This document shows positions 34,823-43,434 of a stretch of DNA of 64,000 nucleotides, one piece after another. Position 1 is the first letter of the stretch. Each line of letters starts with the position of its first letter. A program made the position numbers and the translations under genes. The DNA is from Burkholderia savannae (GTDB taxonomy: Bacteria; Pseudomonadota; Gammaproteobacteria; Burkholderiales; Burkholderiaceae): contig NZ_CP013417.1 of the NCBI RefSeq assembly GCF_001524445.2, positions 3,472,001-3,536,000 on the forward strand. Direction: 5' to 3'. The notes under the pieces are model-generated. The model was not told the origin of the DNA. It saw only the letters and a program-made list of their open reading frames with translations, and ran no database searches.

Positions 34823-35356
34823 ATGCCTGATCTGATCACCGCTTATCTGCGCAACGCCGTGCTGTTCGTGCCCGCGATCGGCTTCATGCTGGTCATGCGC
34901 GCGCTGCCGGGCGACGGCGACGCGCACTGGCGGCTCGCCGCGCTCGCGGGCGCGCTGCTCGCGCTGCCGCACACCGCGTGGCTGCTGCGCCGCCGCCCGC
35001 TGCACGGCACCGCGCTCGGCCTGAACGCGTATCTGATCGTCAGCGCGGCGCTGCCGTTCGTGTCGGCCGACGCGAGCCGCGCATGGGGCGAAACGCTCGG
35101 GTCGGCCGCGATGCTCGTCTGCGTGCTCGCGACGCACGCGATCGGCCTGGCCGTCGCACCCGAAGCGTTCTCCGGCGCGGCCGATCCGGCACTCGCGCAG
35201 GCGCTCTGCAAGAAGATGGTCGCATACGGCGGCGTCGCGCTCGCCGTCGCGTTCCCGCATCGTCACGACCCGCTCTTCGGCGGCGTGCTGCCCGTCATCG
35301 CGCTGATCCTGCTGCACAAGCGGCTGCGGCGCGGCGCGCTCGCGCCGCTCGCCTGA
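34823..35356 (+). CDS. Small polytopic membrane protein of the locus
   Basis: The 177-residue protein has five or six hydrophobic segments, including AVLFVPAIGFMLVMRALPG, LAALAGALLALPHTAWLL, LNAYLIVSAALPFVS and MLVCVLATHAIGLAVAPEAF. No family was recognised. GAAGGAGG lies before the start. Position after the ABC permease suggests an accessory transport or immunity role, which is inference. Confidence 0.75.
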   Translation: MPDLITAYLRNAVLFVPAIGFMLVMRALPGDGDAHWRLAALAGALLALPHTAWLLRRRPLHGTALGLNAYLIVSAALPFVSADASRAWGETLGSAAMLVCVLATHAIGLAVAPEAFSGAADPALAQALCKKMVAYGGVALAVAFPHRHDPLFGGVLPVIALILLHKRLRRGALAPLA

Positions 35357-35359
35357 AAT

Positions 35360-35387
35360 GCGGGGCCGCCCCGCTCCGCCCTTTTTT
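35360..35387 (+). terminator. Possible weak terminator or attenuator
   Basis: GCGGGG-CCG-CCCCGC (35360-35374) is followed after 7 bases by T6 (35382-35387). The gap between stem and T-run is long for a terminator. It could reduce transcription into the aminotransferase and desaturase genes, or be chance. Confidence 0.3.
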
Positions 35388-35399
35388 CGTGAGGTAGCC

Positions 35400-36752
35400 A
35401 TGCAAGACGTCGATCCCGCTTACGCTTTCGTCCGCGCCCGAGAATCGAGCGCGCGCACCTATGCGGAAACCTTCGACACCGTTTTCGCGCACGGCGCGGG
35501 CACGGTGCTCACCGACACGGCCGGCCGCCGCTACCTCGATTTCCTGTCGTGCGCGGGCACGCTCGCGACCGGCCACAACCATCCGGCGATCGTCGAGCGC
35601 GTGCGCGAGTTCGTCGGCAGCGGCCAGGTGATGCAGATGCTCGACGTGACGACGCCCGTCAAGCACCGCTTCGTCGAGCGCCTGTTCGAGATCCTGCCGC
35701 CCGCGTTCGGGCGGCACGCGCGCGTGCAGTTCTGCGGCCCGTCCGGCGCGGATGCGATCGAAGCGGCGATCAAGCTCTTCAAGACGGCGACGGGCCGGCG
35801 CTCGGTGATCGCGTTTCACGGCGGCTATCACGGAATGACGGCGGGCGCGCTCGCGCTGACGGGCAACTTGCGCGCGAAGGACAAGGTCGCCTCGCTGATG
35901 CCCGACGTGCACGTGATGCCGTATCCGTACGCATATCGCTGCCCGTTCGGACTCGGCGCGCCGCAGACCGCGGCCGCATCGCTGCATTACGTCGAATCGA
36001 TGCTGAGCGACCCGGAAAGCGGCATCGCGAAGCCCGCCTGCGTGATCGTCGAGGCGGTGCAAGGCGAAGGCGGCGTGATTCCCGCGCCGCCCGAATGGCT
36101 CGCCGGCCTGCGCGCGCTGACCGCACGGCTCGACATTGCGCTCGTGATCGACGAGGTGCAGACGGGCATCGGCCGCACGGGCGCGATGTTCGCATTCGAG
36201 CGAAGCGGCATCCGGCCCGACGCGATCGTGCTGTCGAAGGCGATCGGCGGCGGCTTTCCGCTCGCGCTCGTCGTCTACGACGCGCGCTACGACGTCTGGC
36301 AGGCGGGCGCGCACGCGGGCACGTTCCGCGGCAACCAGATCGCGATGGCGGCGGGCGTCGCGTGCCTCGACGTGATCGACTCGGAAGGGCTGATCGCCGG
36401 CGTGGCGGCAAAGGAGGCGCATGTCCGCGCGCGGCTCGAATGGCTCGCCGCGCGCCATCCGGAAATCGGCGACGTGCGTGGGCGCGGGCTCATGTGGGGC
36501 ATCGAGCTCGTCGATCCCGACGCCGAACCGAACGCGATCGGCGCGCGGCCCGCCGCGCCCGCGCTCGCGCGCGCGCTCAAGCGGTACTGCTTCGCGCACG
36601 GGCTCATCGTCGAGACGGGCGGCCGCCACGGCGCCGTCGTGCGCCTGCTGCCGCCCCTCACCGTCAGCATCGCCGAGCTCGATCTCGCCTTCGACACGCT
36701 CGACGCCGGCTTCGCCGCGCTCGGCGAGCGCGCGCATGCCGAATTCGCGTGA
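35400..36752 (+). CDS. Diaminobutyrate--2-oxoglutarate-type aminotransferase
   Basis: The 450-residue class III PLP aminotransferase resembles EctB/Dat enzymes. Features: FLSCAGTLATGHNHPAIVE, VQFCGPSGADAIEAAIKLFK, FHGGYHGMTAGALALTG, cofactor Asp in VIDEVQTGIGRTG, PLP Lys in IVLSKAIGGGFPLALVV, and GTFRGNQIAMAAG. Such enzymes make 2,4-diaminobutyrate from aspartate semialdehyde. In this operon the product may be a building block, and with the decarboxylase at 24033 could yield 1,3-diaminopropane. GAGGTAG precedes ATG 35400. Confidence 0.87.
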   Translation: MQDVDPAYAFVRARESSARTYAETFDTVFAHGAGTVLTDTAGRRYLDFLSCAGTLATGHNHPAIVERVREFVGSGQVMQMLDVTTPVKHRFVERLFEILPPAFGRHARVQFCGPSGADAIEAAIKLFKTATGRRSVIAFHGGYHGMTAGALALTGNLRAKDKVASLMPDVHVMPYPYAYRCPFGLGAPQTAAASLHYVESMLSDPESGIAKPACVIVEAVQGEGGVIPAPPEWLAGLRALTARLDIALVIDEVQTGIGRTGAMFAFERSGIRPDAIVLSKAIGGGFPLALVVYDARYDVWQAGAHAGTFRGNQIAMAAGVACLDVIDSEGLIAGVAAKEAHVRARLEWLAARHPEIGDVRGRGLMWGIELVDPDAEPNAIGARPAAPALARALKRYCFAHGLIVETGGRHGAVVRLLPPLTVSIAELDLAFDTLDAGFAALGERAHAEFA

Positions 36753-36796
36753 CGCGGATCGCCGGCGTACGTCACGACTTTCAAGGACACACGATC

Positions 36797-37828
36797 ATGT
36801 CTTCCGGAACCGCCTCCACCGACACCGTGAACTACCGCAAGAAATACGCGACCGAAGCGCATGCGCTGAGCACGATCCGGCCGTGGCGCTGCGCGTGGGT
36901 GATCGCGCGGCAATGGGCCGGCATCGCGATCGCGTTCGCGTTGCCGATCGCGCTCGTCGCGCGCCTGACGGGCGGCACGAGCCTCGCGCATGCGTTCGCC
37001 GTGCTGCCTGCGCCGCAGCGGCTCGCCGTCGTTGCGAGCCTCGTCGCCGCCTACGTGTATCTCGCATGCAAGCAGCATGCGCTCGGCATCGTGATGCACG
37101 ACGCGACGCACTTTCGCCTCTTCGAATCGCGCCGTGCGAACGAGCTCGTCAGCAACTGGCTGTGCGCGTTCCCGATCGGCATGGTGACGTCGTGCTACCG
37201 GCGCAGCCATCTGCCGCATCATCTGTTCACGAACAAGCCGAACGATCCGTACTGGGCGCGCCTCGTCGAGGACGAGCACTACGCGTTCCCCAAGTCGCGC
37301 GCCGCGTTCGGCCGAATCCTGCTCGGCGACGTGTTCGGCGCGAACCTGCGCGCATGGTGGCCGACGCTGCGCAGCTGGACGGGCTGGAGCAGCGTCCTCA
37401 GCAACCGCGAAAAGCTGCTCACGCCGTCCGAGCGCCGGCAATTCGTCGCGTTCTGGATCGGCGCGATCGCGCTCGCCGCGCGCTTCGGCCTGCTGCCGTA
37501 TTTCCTGCTGCTGTGGGTGCTGCCGATGTTCACGCTGTCGCTCGCGTTCATCCGCATCCGCGTGATCGCCGAGCACGATCTCGAGAAGGCCGGCCACGAG
37601 CTCGAACGCACGCGTCACGTCGACGGCAACTGGCTCGAGCTGCTCGCGATCGCGCCGCTCAATATCAACTTTCACGTCGCGCACCATCTGTTTCCGAGCG
37701 TGCCGCTCTACAACCTGCCGAAAATGCATGCGCTGCTGATGCAGGAGCCGGCGTTCCGCGAGAAAGCGCAGCTATGGCGCACCTATCTCGGCAGGAAGCA
37801 CGGCATGGTCCGCTCGCTGCTCACCTGA
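36797..37828 (+). CDS. Membrane fatty acid desaturase
   Basis: The 343-residue membrane protein has the three histidine boxes of diiron desaturases/hydroxylases: HDATH (about 100), SHLPHH (about 137) and HVAHH (about 293), plus an extra AEHD. Several hydrophobic helices surround them. It would desaturate or hydroxylate the fatty chain, before or after loading by the FAAL. AAGGAC precedes the ATG. Last gene of the long operon. Confidence 0.9.
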   Translation: MSSGTASTDTVNYRKKYATEAHALSTIRPWRCAWVIARQWAGIAIAFALPIALVARLTGGTSLAHAFAVLPAPQRLAVVASLVAAYVYLACKQHALGIVMHDATHFRLFESRRANELVSNWLCAFPIGMVTSCYRRSHLPHHLFTNKPNDPYWARLVEDEHYAFPKSRAAFGRILLGDVFGANLRAWWPTLRSWTGWSSVLSNREKLLTPSERRQFVAFWIGAIALAARFGLLPYFLLLWVLPMFTLSLAFIRIRVIAEHDLEKAGHELERTRHVDGNWLELLAIAPLNINFHVAHHLFPSVPLYNLPKMHALLMQEPAFREKAQLWRTYLGRKHGMVRSLLT

Positions 37829-37959
37829 CGCGGACCGCGGCGAGTGAACGGACGCATCGATCGCGCGCGAACGCGGCGCCCGCGCGGCCGCGAACACGAG
37901 CGCGAACACGACCGCGGCCGCAACCGCAGCCGCAGCCGGTCCGCGTCATTGCGCCTGCG

Positions 37960-38014
37960 GTATCAATCGGTCGGAATTCGGTATTGGCCCGGATACGCGC
38001 TCTCGGGGGAGACT
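37960..38014 (+). promoter_or_regulatory. Putative LysR operator and promoter element, copy 2
   Basis: 37960-37988 matches 16900-16928 at 27 of 29 bases (GTATCAATC ... AATTCGGTATTGGC). The accessory block 38003-38014, ending GAGACT, is 15 bases after the first block, exactly as in copy 1. The start codon of the MFS gene lies 29 bases after the block. The rest of the 214-base gap (37829-38042) is low-complexity GC-rich sequence. Confidence 0.7.
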
Positions 38015-38042
38015 GTCATTCTTTCAGAATCCGAAACGAACC

Positions 38043-39239
38043 GTGGTGACCAACACGCTACGCTTTGCACTCTTCATGTGCGGCTGCGCGGCTTTTCTGA
38101 GCCTGTATGCAACGCAAGGCATCCTGCCTCAGATCGCGGCCACGTTCGGCACGCACATCGAGCAAGCCGCGCTCGGCATTACGGTCACGACGGTCGCGAT
38201 GGCGACGACGGCGCCTTTCGTCGGCATGCTGACGCACCGCTTCGATCGACACCGGATCATCGCGTTCGCCGCGCTGCTGCTCGCGCTGCCCACGCTCTGG
38301 ACCGCGCATGCGGATTCGTTCGCCGAATTCCTCGCGGGGCGGATCGCAACGGGGATCGTCATTCCGGTGCTGTTCGCCGTCACGGTGTCGTACATCGGCG
38401 AAACCTGGCAGGGCGACACGGCAACCGAGATGACGAGCTTCTTCGTCGCGGGCACGACGCTCGGCGGCTTCGGCGGGCGCTTCATCGTCAACGGCGTGAC
38501 GGCGGCGAGCGACTGGCCGCATGCGCTCGACGTGCTCGCCTACACGATGCTCGCCGCCGGCACGGCGATCCATCTGTGCCTGCCGCGCACGCGTGCGCGC
38601 ACGGCGCCCGCGGCGGCCCCATCGGCGATGTCGCTGCGCGCGCTCGGCCGCAACCGGCCGGTGCTCGCGTCGTATTTCATCGGCGCGTGCATCCTGTTTT
38701 CGCAGGTGACGACGTTCACGTACGTCGGGCTCCATCTCGCAAAGCCGCCGTATCGGTTCGGCACCGCGGCGATCGGCTCGATCTACGCGGTGTTCCTGCT
38801 CGCCGTCGTCGTCACGCCGATGGCCGCGCGGCTGTCGCGCAAGCGCCGGCCGGCGGATCTGCTGCTGCTCGCCGCCGGGCTCGGCGTCGCGGGCGCGCTG
38901 CTGACGCTTCATTCGGGCGTGCCCGTGATCCTGCTCGGGCTCGCGATAGGTTCGACGGGCGTGTTCGTGGGCCAGACGGCCGCGAGCGCGTTCGTCACAC
39001 GTTCGACCTCCGAGGGCCGGACATTCGCAGTGGGGCTTTATCTGTCGTGCTATTACCTGGGCGGCAGCGTGGGAACGGTATTGCCGGTTCCTGCATGGCA
39101 GCGCTTCGGCTGGGCAGGCTGCGTCGCACTCGTCGTGTGCGCGCACCTGCTCGCCGCGGTCGCCGCGTGCACGTTCTGGAAACCGGGCGGTATCGACGCA
39201 ACGCGCACTCGACAATCATCCATTACGACATCGCGCTAG
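38043..39239 (+). CDS. MFS efflux transporter
   Basis: This 398-residue protein has about 12 membrane helices. The loop 2-3 motif appears as GMLTHRFDRHRII (major facilitator motif A) and the second-half copy as PMAARLSRKRRPADL. A first helix LFMCGCAAFLSLYATQGILP fits the DHA1 drug/sugar efflux group. The start is GTG 38043, with a second GTG directly after it. It probably exports the product or a related compound, alongside the ABC transporter. Confidence 0.88.
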   Translation: MVTNTLRFALFMCGCAAFLSLYATQGILPQIAATFGTHIEQAALGITVTTVAMATTAPFVGMLTHRFDRHRIIAFAALLLALPTLWTAHADSFAEFLAGRIATGIVIPVLFAVTVSYIGETWQGDTATEMTSFFVAGTTLGGFGGRFIVNGVTAASDWPHALDVLAYTMLAAGTAIHLCLPRTRARTAPAAAPSAMSLRALGRNRPVLASYFIGACILFSQVTTFTYVGLHLAKPPYRFGTAAIGSIYAVFLLAVVVTPMAARLSRKRRPADLLLLAAGLGVAGALLTLHSGVPVILLGLAIGSTGVFVGQTAASAFVTRSTSEGRTFAVGLYLSCYYLGGSVGTVLPVPAWQRFGWAGCVALVVCAHLLAAVAACTFWKPGGIDATRTRQSSITTSR

Positions 39240-39282
39240 GCTGGCCAGAGCCGCAGCGATGCGCATCAGAGAGAAATCGTGC

Positions 39283-40104
39283 ATGAACTCGATCACCATC
39301 ACGCCAACCAATCTTGTCGACATCGTTTGTCCCGTGCTGGAAGGGATGGCGCCCGGCGCGCTCCAGCGCGCGCTCGTCGACGCGTTCGACGCCGAGGCGG
39401 ATTCGCTCGCGCGCATCGAGCATGCGTTCAACGCGCTCACGTCCGGCAAGCCGTCGAAGGAGGCGCTGCGCGTCTTTTTCGCGAGCTGGTCGAAGACCAA
39501 CAACTCGGCGGCGAGCGTGTCGGGCCTCGCGAACCGCGTGACGCTCCTCGCGCGCTCCGATCCGGCGTCGCCCGCGTCGGCGAAGCTCTACGACGCATGC
39601 GGCAGCCTGCAGCGCATCACCGACGAGGATCTCGGCGCGCTCGGCGGCACGCTGCACGCCGACCTGTTCTACAACATGGCGACGACGATCTGCGGCGACG
39701 ACGCCTGGCTGCTGAAGGCGAACTGCCTCGCGGCCGCGCAGGCGTTCAAGGACTGGACCGACGGGCAGCGGCTGCGCAACCGCGATCTGATGCAAGGCCT
39801 CCTCACGACGCTCGTGCACGAGGTGTACACGCACGGCGAAGTCGAGTTCATCCATCCGCTGTTCAAGACATGGTTCGAGCATCGGATGAACGTCCCTGCC
39901 GAGCGCGTGCGCTTCGTCCTCGCATGGGTGACGGTTCATACGGGCGGCACCGAGAGCGCGCACTTCGCGCATGCCGTCCAGGCGGTCAAGACGTTCTGCG
40001 ACGCGATGGACGTGCGGATCGATCCCGCATCGTCGACGGAGCTGTTCCGCGAATATCTGCGCCGCAAGGCGGCCGTCATGCAGGAATGCGCGGCCGCGCT
40101 TTGA
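39283..40104 (+). CDS. Probable heme-oxygenase-like diiron oxidase (HDO)
   Basis: The 273-residue protein has no annotation I can recall, but its pattern fits the HDO/iron-containing redox enzyme group (UndA, SznF central domain). An early helix reads LRVFFASWSKTNN. A central helix, VHEVYTHGEVEFIHPLF, places E180 eleven residues before H191. A late helix, VHTGGTESAHFAHAV, offers H219, E224, H227 and H230. HDOs carry out N-oxygenation or oxidative decarboxylation and chain fragmentation. The start at 39283 follows AGAGAG; an in-frame ATG at 39259 is possible. It lies 43 bases after the MFS gene under the shared operator. Confidence 0.6.
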   Translation: MNSITITPTNLVDIVCPVLEGMAPGALQRALVDAFDAEADSLARIEHAFNALTSGKPSKEALRVFFASWSKTNNSAASVSGLANRVTLLARSDPASPASAKLYDACGSLQRITDEDLGALGGTLHADLFYNMATTICGDDAWLLKANCLAAAQAFKDWTDGQRLRNRDLMQGLLTTLVHEVYTHGEVEFIHPLFKTWFEHRMNVPAERVRFVLAWVTVHTGGTESAHFAHAVQAVKTFCDAMDVRIDPASSTELFREYLRRKAAVMQECAAAL

Positions 40105-40231
40105 GCGCGCGAGCGGGCCGCCGCGCCGCTTGACGAAGATCGCGCGCCGCCTTCGGGCCGCGAGCGGTGCCCGGATCGATGGATCGCGATCGCGCGGCAA
40201 GCGCCCGCCGCGCCGCGTGTGCCGGCGAGCG

Positions 40232-43200
40232 TCAATGGAACTCGCGGCTCTCGGTCCGCAAGCCGGCGATGAGCGGCGTCAGATCCTCGAGATATTGCGC
40301 GACGAGATGCCGGACGTCGCTCTCGCACTGCCACACGCCCGACACCGCGAGCAGCCGCGAATCGAGCGTCTCGCGCCGCTGCCGCTCGAGCAGCTCCGGC
40401 CGCACGATCACGTTCACGCAGCCCGTCTCGTCCTCGAGCGTGACGAACAGCACGCCCTTCGCGGTGCCCGGCATCTGCCGCGCGGTCACGAGCCCGCATG
40501 CGCGCGCGAGCTGGCCGTTGCGGCGATCGCGCAGCGCCGCGGCGGACGACAGCCGCCGCGCGTCGAGCGCGGGCCGCAGCAGCGCGACCGGATGCCGGTT
40601 CAGCGTGAGGCCGATCGTGTGATAGTCGGCGAAAACGTCGTCGGCCTCGGACGGCGCGCCGAGCGCGGGCTTCTCGGCTTCGTCGATCGGCGCGGCGGCG
40701 AGCAGATCGCGCTCCGGCACCGCGGCGACCGCCTGCCACAGCGCATCGCGGCGATTGCCGGCCAGCGTCGCGAACGCGTTCGCGGCGGCGAGCGCCTCGA
40801 GATCGCGGCGCTCGAGGCGCGCGCGGCACGCGAGCTCGTCGACGCTCGTGAACGGCCCCGCCGCGCGCGCCGCCTCGATCCGCCGCGCGGCGTCCTCGCC
40901 CAGGCCGCGCACGAGCGACAAACCGAGCCGCACCGCCGGCTGCCCGCCGGGCGGCGCCGCGCCGGGCCGCGCTTCGAGCGACGCTTCCCAGCCGCTCGCC
41001 GACGCGTCGATCGGCAGCACCGTCACGCCGTGGCGCTTCGCGTCCTGCACGAGCTGCGCGGGCGGATAAAAACCCATCGGCTGGCTGTTCAGGAGCGCCG
41101 CGAGAAAGATCGCCGGCTCGTGGCACTTGAGCCAGCTGCTCGCATAGACGAGATGCGCGAAGCTCGCCGCATGGCTCTCCGGAAAGCCGTATTCGCCGAA
41201 GCCCTTGATCTGCTCGAAGATCTGCTCGGCGAACTCGGGCGGATAATCGCGCTCGCGCATGCCGTCGACGATCTTGCGCCGATACTGCTCGATGTTGCCC
41301 TTGCGCTTCCACGCGGCCATCGCGCGGCGCAGCTCGTCGGCCTCGCCGGGCGTGAAGCCCGCGGCGATGATCGCGATCTGCATCACCTGCTCCTGGAAGA
41401 TCGGCACGCCGCGCGTGCGCTCGAGCGCCTGCTTCAGATCGTCCTTCGGATACGTGACGGGCTCGAGCCCCTGCCGCCGCTTCAGGTACGGATGCACCGC
41501 GCCGCCCTGGATCGGCCCCGGCCGCACGATCGCGACCTCGATCACGAGATCGTAATAGTCGCGCGGCCGCAGGCGCGGCAGCATCGACATCTGCGCGCGC
41601 GATTCGATCTGGAACACGCCGACCGTGTCCGCGCGGCAGATCATGTCGTACGTCGCCGCGTCGCCCTGCTCGATGTGCGCCATGCCGAACGGCTTGCCGT
41701 CCCGCCCGCCGCGCCACGCGGTGACCATGTCGAACGCGCGATGCAGCGCGGACAGCATGCCGAGCGCGAGCACGTCGACCTTCATCAGCCCGAGCGCCTC
41801 CAGATCGTCCTTGTCCCACTGGATCACGCGCCGCCCCTCCATCGCCGCGTTCTCGACCGGCACGAGCCGCGTGAGCTTGCCGCGGCTGATCACGAAGCCG
41901 CCCGAATGCTGCGACAAATGGCGCGGAAAGCGCAGCAGCCGCGCGGCGAGCTTGGCCCACTCGCGAATGAGCGGCGTGTCCGGATCGAGCCCCACCGATT
42001 CGAAGCGCGCGAGCAGATCGCGGCTGCCGTCGAACCAGCGATGCTCCTTCGCGACCCGCTCGACGAGCATCGGATCGACGCCGAGCGCCTTGCCGGTCTC
42101 GCGCAGCGCGCCGCGCGGGCGATAGGTCGACACGGCCGCGGCGAGCGCCGCGCGATCATGGCCGTATTTCTCGTAGAGATACTGGATGACTTCCTCGCGG
42201 CGCTGATGCTCGAAGTCGACGTCGATGTCGGGCGGCTCGCCGCGCTCGCGGCTGATGAAGCGCTCGAACAGCAGCGTGCTGCGCTCGGGGTCCACCTCGG
42301 TCACATGCAGGCAGTAGCAGACGACCGAGTTCGCCGCCGAGCCGCGCCCCTGACACAGAATGTTCTTGCTGCGCGCGTATTGGACGATGTCGTGAACCGT
42401 CAGGAAATACGGCTCGTATTCGAGCTCGGCGATCAGCGCGAGTTCGTACTCGATTCTTTTCCGCACCGTTTCCGGCACGCCGCCGGGATAGCGCGCGCGC
42501 GCGCCCGCCCAGGTTTCCTGCGCCAGATAGCTCGCCGGCGTGTAGCCTGCCGGCACGATTTCGTGCGGATATTCGTAGCGCAGCTCGTCGAGCTCGAAAC
42601 GACACGCATCGAGAATCCGGCACGTCTGCGCGAGCGCGTCGGCCGGAAACAGCTTCCCGATCCGATGGCGCGTGCGCAAATGCTGCTCCCCGTTCGGCGC
42701 GAGCGCGTAGCCGCATTCGGCGATCGGCATGCCGAGCCGAATCGCCGTCATCGCGTCTTGCAGCGGCTTGCACGAGCGCCTGTGCATCGTCACGTCGCCG
42801 AGCGCGACGACGCACATTCCGCGCCGCTCGCCCGCCGCCCGGACTGCCTCGCCATGCGCGCCGTCGAGCGCGCGCTGCAGCTGCACGAGCCCGAGCCGCG
42901 CGCGCGCGCCGAACAGCGCGTCGAACCACGCGAGCTGCGCGTCGAGCATGTCGGCGCGCGCCGGATACGTCGGCACGAGGATCGCGAAGCAATCGGGCAC
43001 GCCGCGCAGATGCGCGAGCGCCGGCGGCGGCGCGGCCAGCATCCGCGGCGTGAGCCGGTAGGTGCCCTTCGGCGCGTCCATCCGCCGCCACGAAATCAGC
43101 TCGGACAGGTTGCCGTAGCCTTCGCGGTTCCGCGCGAGCAGCACGAGGCCGAACGCGCCGGGGCCCGGATCGTGGCCCGGCGCGGCGTCGTCCGGCGTCA

Positions 43201-43429
43201 CGTCGAAGTACGCGCCGACGACGAGCGGCAGCCCCTTCGCCTTCGCCGCGACGTGCATGCGCGGCACGCCGGCGAGCGAGCATTCGTCGGTGATCGCGAT
43301 GCCGCGATAGCCGTGCGCCGCCGCGCGCTCGACGAGTTCGTCCGCCGACGACGTGCCGTGCAGGAACGAGAAGTTCGACCGGCAGAACAGCTCCGCGTAG
43401 TCGGGCAGGATCTTGGATGCCGCATCCAT
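40232..43429 (-). CDS. dnaE2: Error-prone DNA polymerase DnaE2/ImuC
   Basis: This 1065-residue C-family polymerase performs translesion synthesis with ImuA and ImuB. PHP domain at the N-terminus (YAELFCRSNFSFLHGTSSAD, ITDECSLAGV). The palm acidic residues are in PPDIDVDFEHQRREEVI and in the later region around LMKVDVLALGMLSALHRAFD; the helix-hairpin-helix and OB region follow (GLVTARQMPGTAKGVLFVTL, EDETGCVNVIV). It is shorter than replicative DnaE1, as expected. ATG 43429 lies five bases after the imuB stop. Confidence 0.94.
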   Translation of the reverse strand: MDAASKILPDYAELFCRSNFSFLHGTSSADELVERAAAHGYRGIAITDECSLAGVPRMHVAAKAKGLPLVVGAYFDVTPDDAAPGHDPGPGAFGLVLLARNREGYGNLSELISWRRMDAPKGTYRLTPRMLAAPPPALAHLRGVPDCFAILVPTYPARADMLDAQLAWFDALFGARARLGLVQLQRALDGAHGEAVRAAGERRGMCVVALGDVTMHRRSCKPLQDAMTAIRLGMPIAECGYALAPNGEQHLRTRHRIGKLFPADALAQTCRILDACRFELDELRYEYPHEIVPAGYTPASYLAQETWAGARARYPGGVPETVRKRIEYELALIAELEYEPYFLTVHDIVQYARSKNILCQGRGSAANSVVCYCLHVTEVDPERSTLLFERFISRERGEPPDIDVDFEHQRREEVIQYLYEKYGHDRAALAAAVSTYRPRGALRETGKALGVDPMLVERVAKEHRWFDGSRDLLARFESVGLDPDTPLIREWAKLAARLLRFPRHLSQHSGGFVISRGKLTRLVPVENAAMEGRRVIQWDKDDLEALGLMKVDVLALGMLSALHRAFDMVTAWRGGRDGKPFGMAHIEQGDAATYDMICRADTVGVFQIESRAQMSMLPRLRPRDYYDLVIEVAIVRPGPIQGGAVHPYLKRRQGLEPVTYPKDDLKQALERTRGVPIFQEQVMQIAIIAAGFTPGEADELRRAMAAWKRKGNIEQYRRKIVDGMRERDYPPEFAEQIFEQIKGFGEYGFPESHAASFAHLVYASSWLKCHEPAIFLAALLNSQPMGFYPPAQLVQDAKRHGVTVLPIDASASGWEASLEARPGAAPPGGQPAVRLGLSLVRGLGEDAARRIEAARAAGPFTSVDELACRARLERRDLEALAAANAFATLAGNRRDALWQAVAAVPERDLLAAAPIDEAEKPALGAPSEADDVFADYHTIGLTLNRHPVALLRPALDARRLSSAAALRDRRNGQLARACGLVTARQMPGTAKGVLFVTLEDETGCVNVIVRPELLERQRRETLDSRLLAVSGVWQCESDVRHLVAQYLEDLTPLIAGLRTESREFH

Positions 43430-43434
43430 GCCGC

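Noticed and set aside
35400..36752. Ectoine biosynthesis (EctB)
   Set aside because: The aminotransferase resembles EctB, but no ectA or ectC is adjacent and the surrounding genes are biosynthetic enzymes of another kind.
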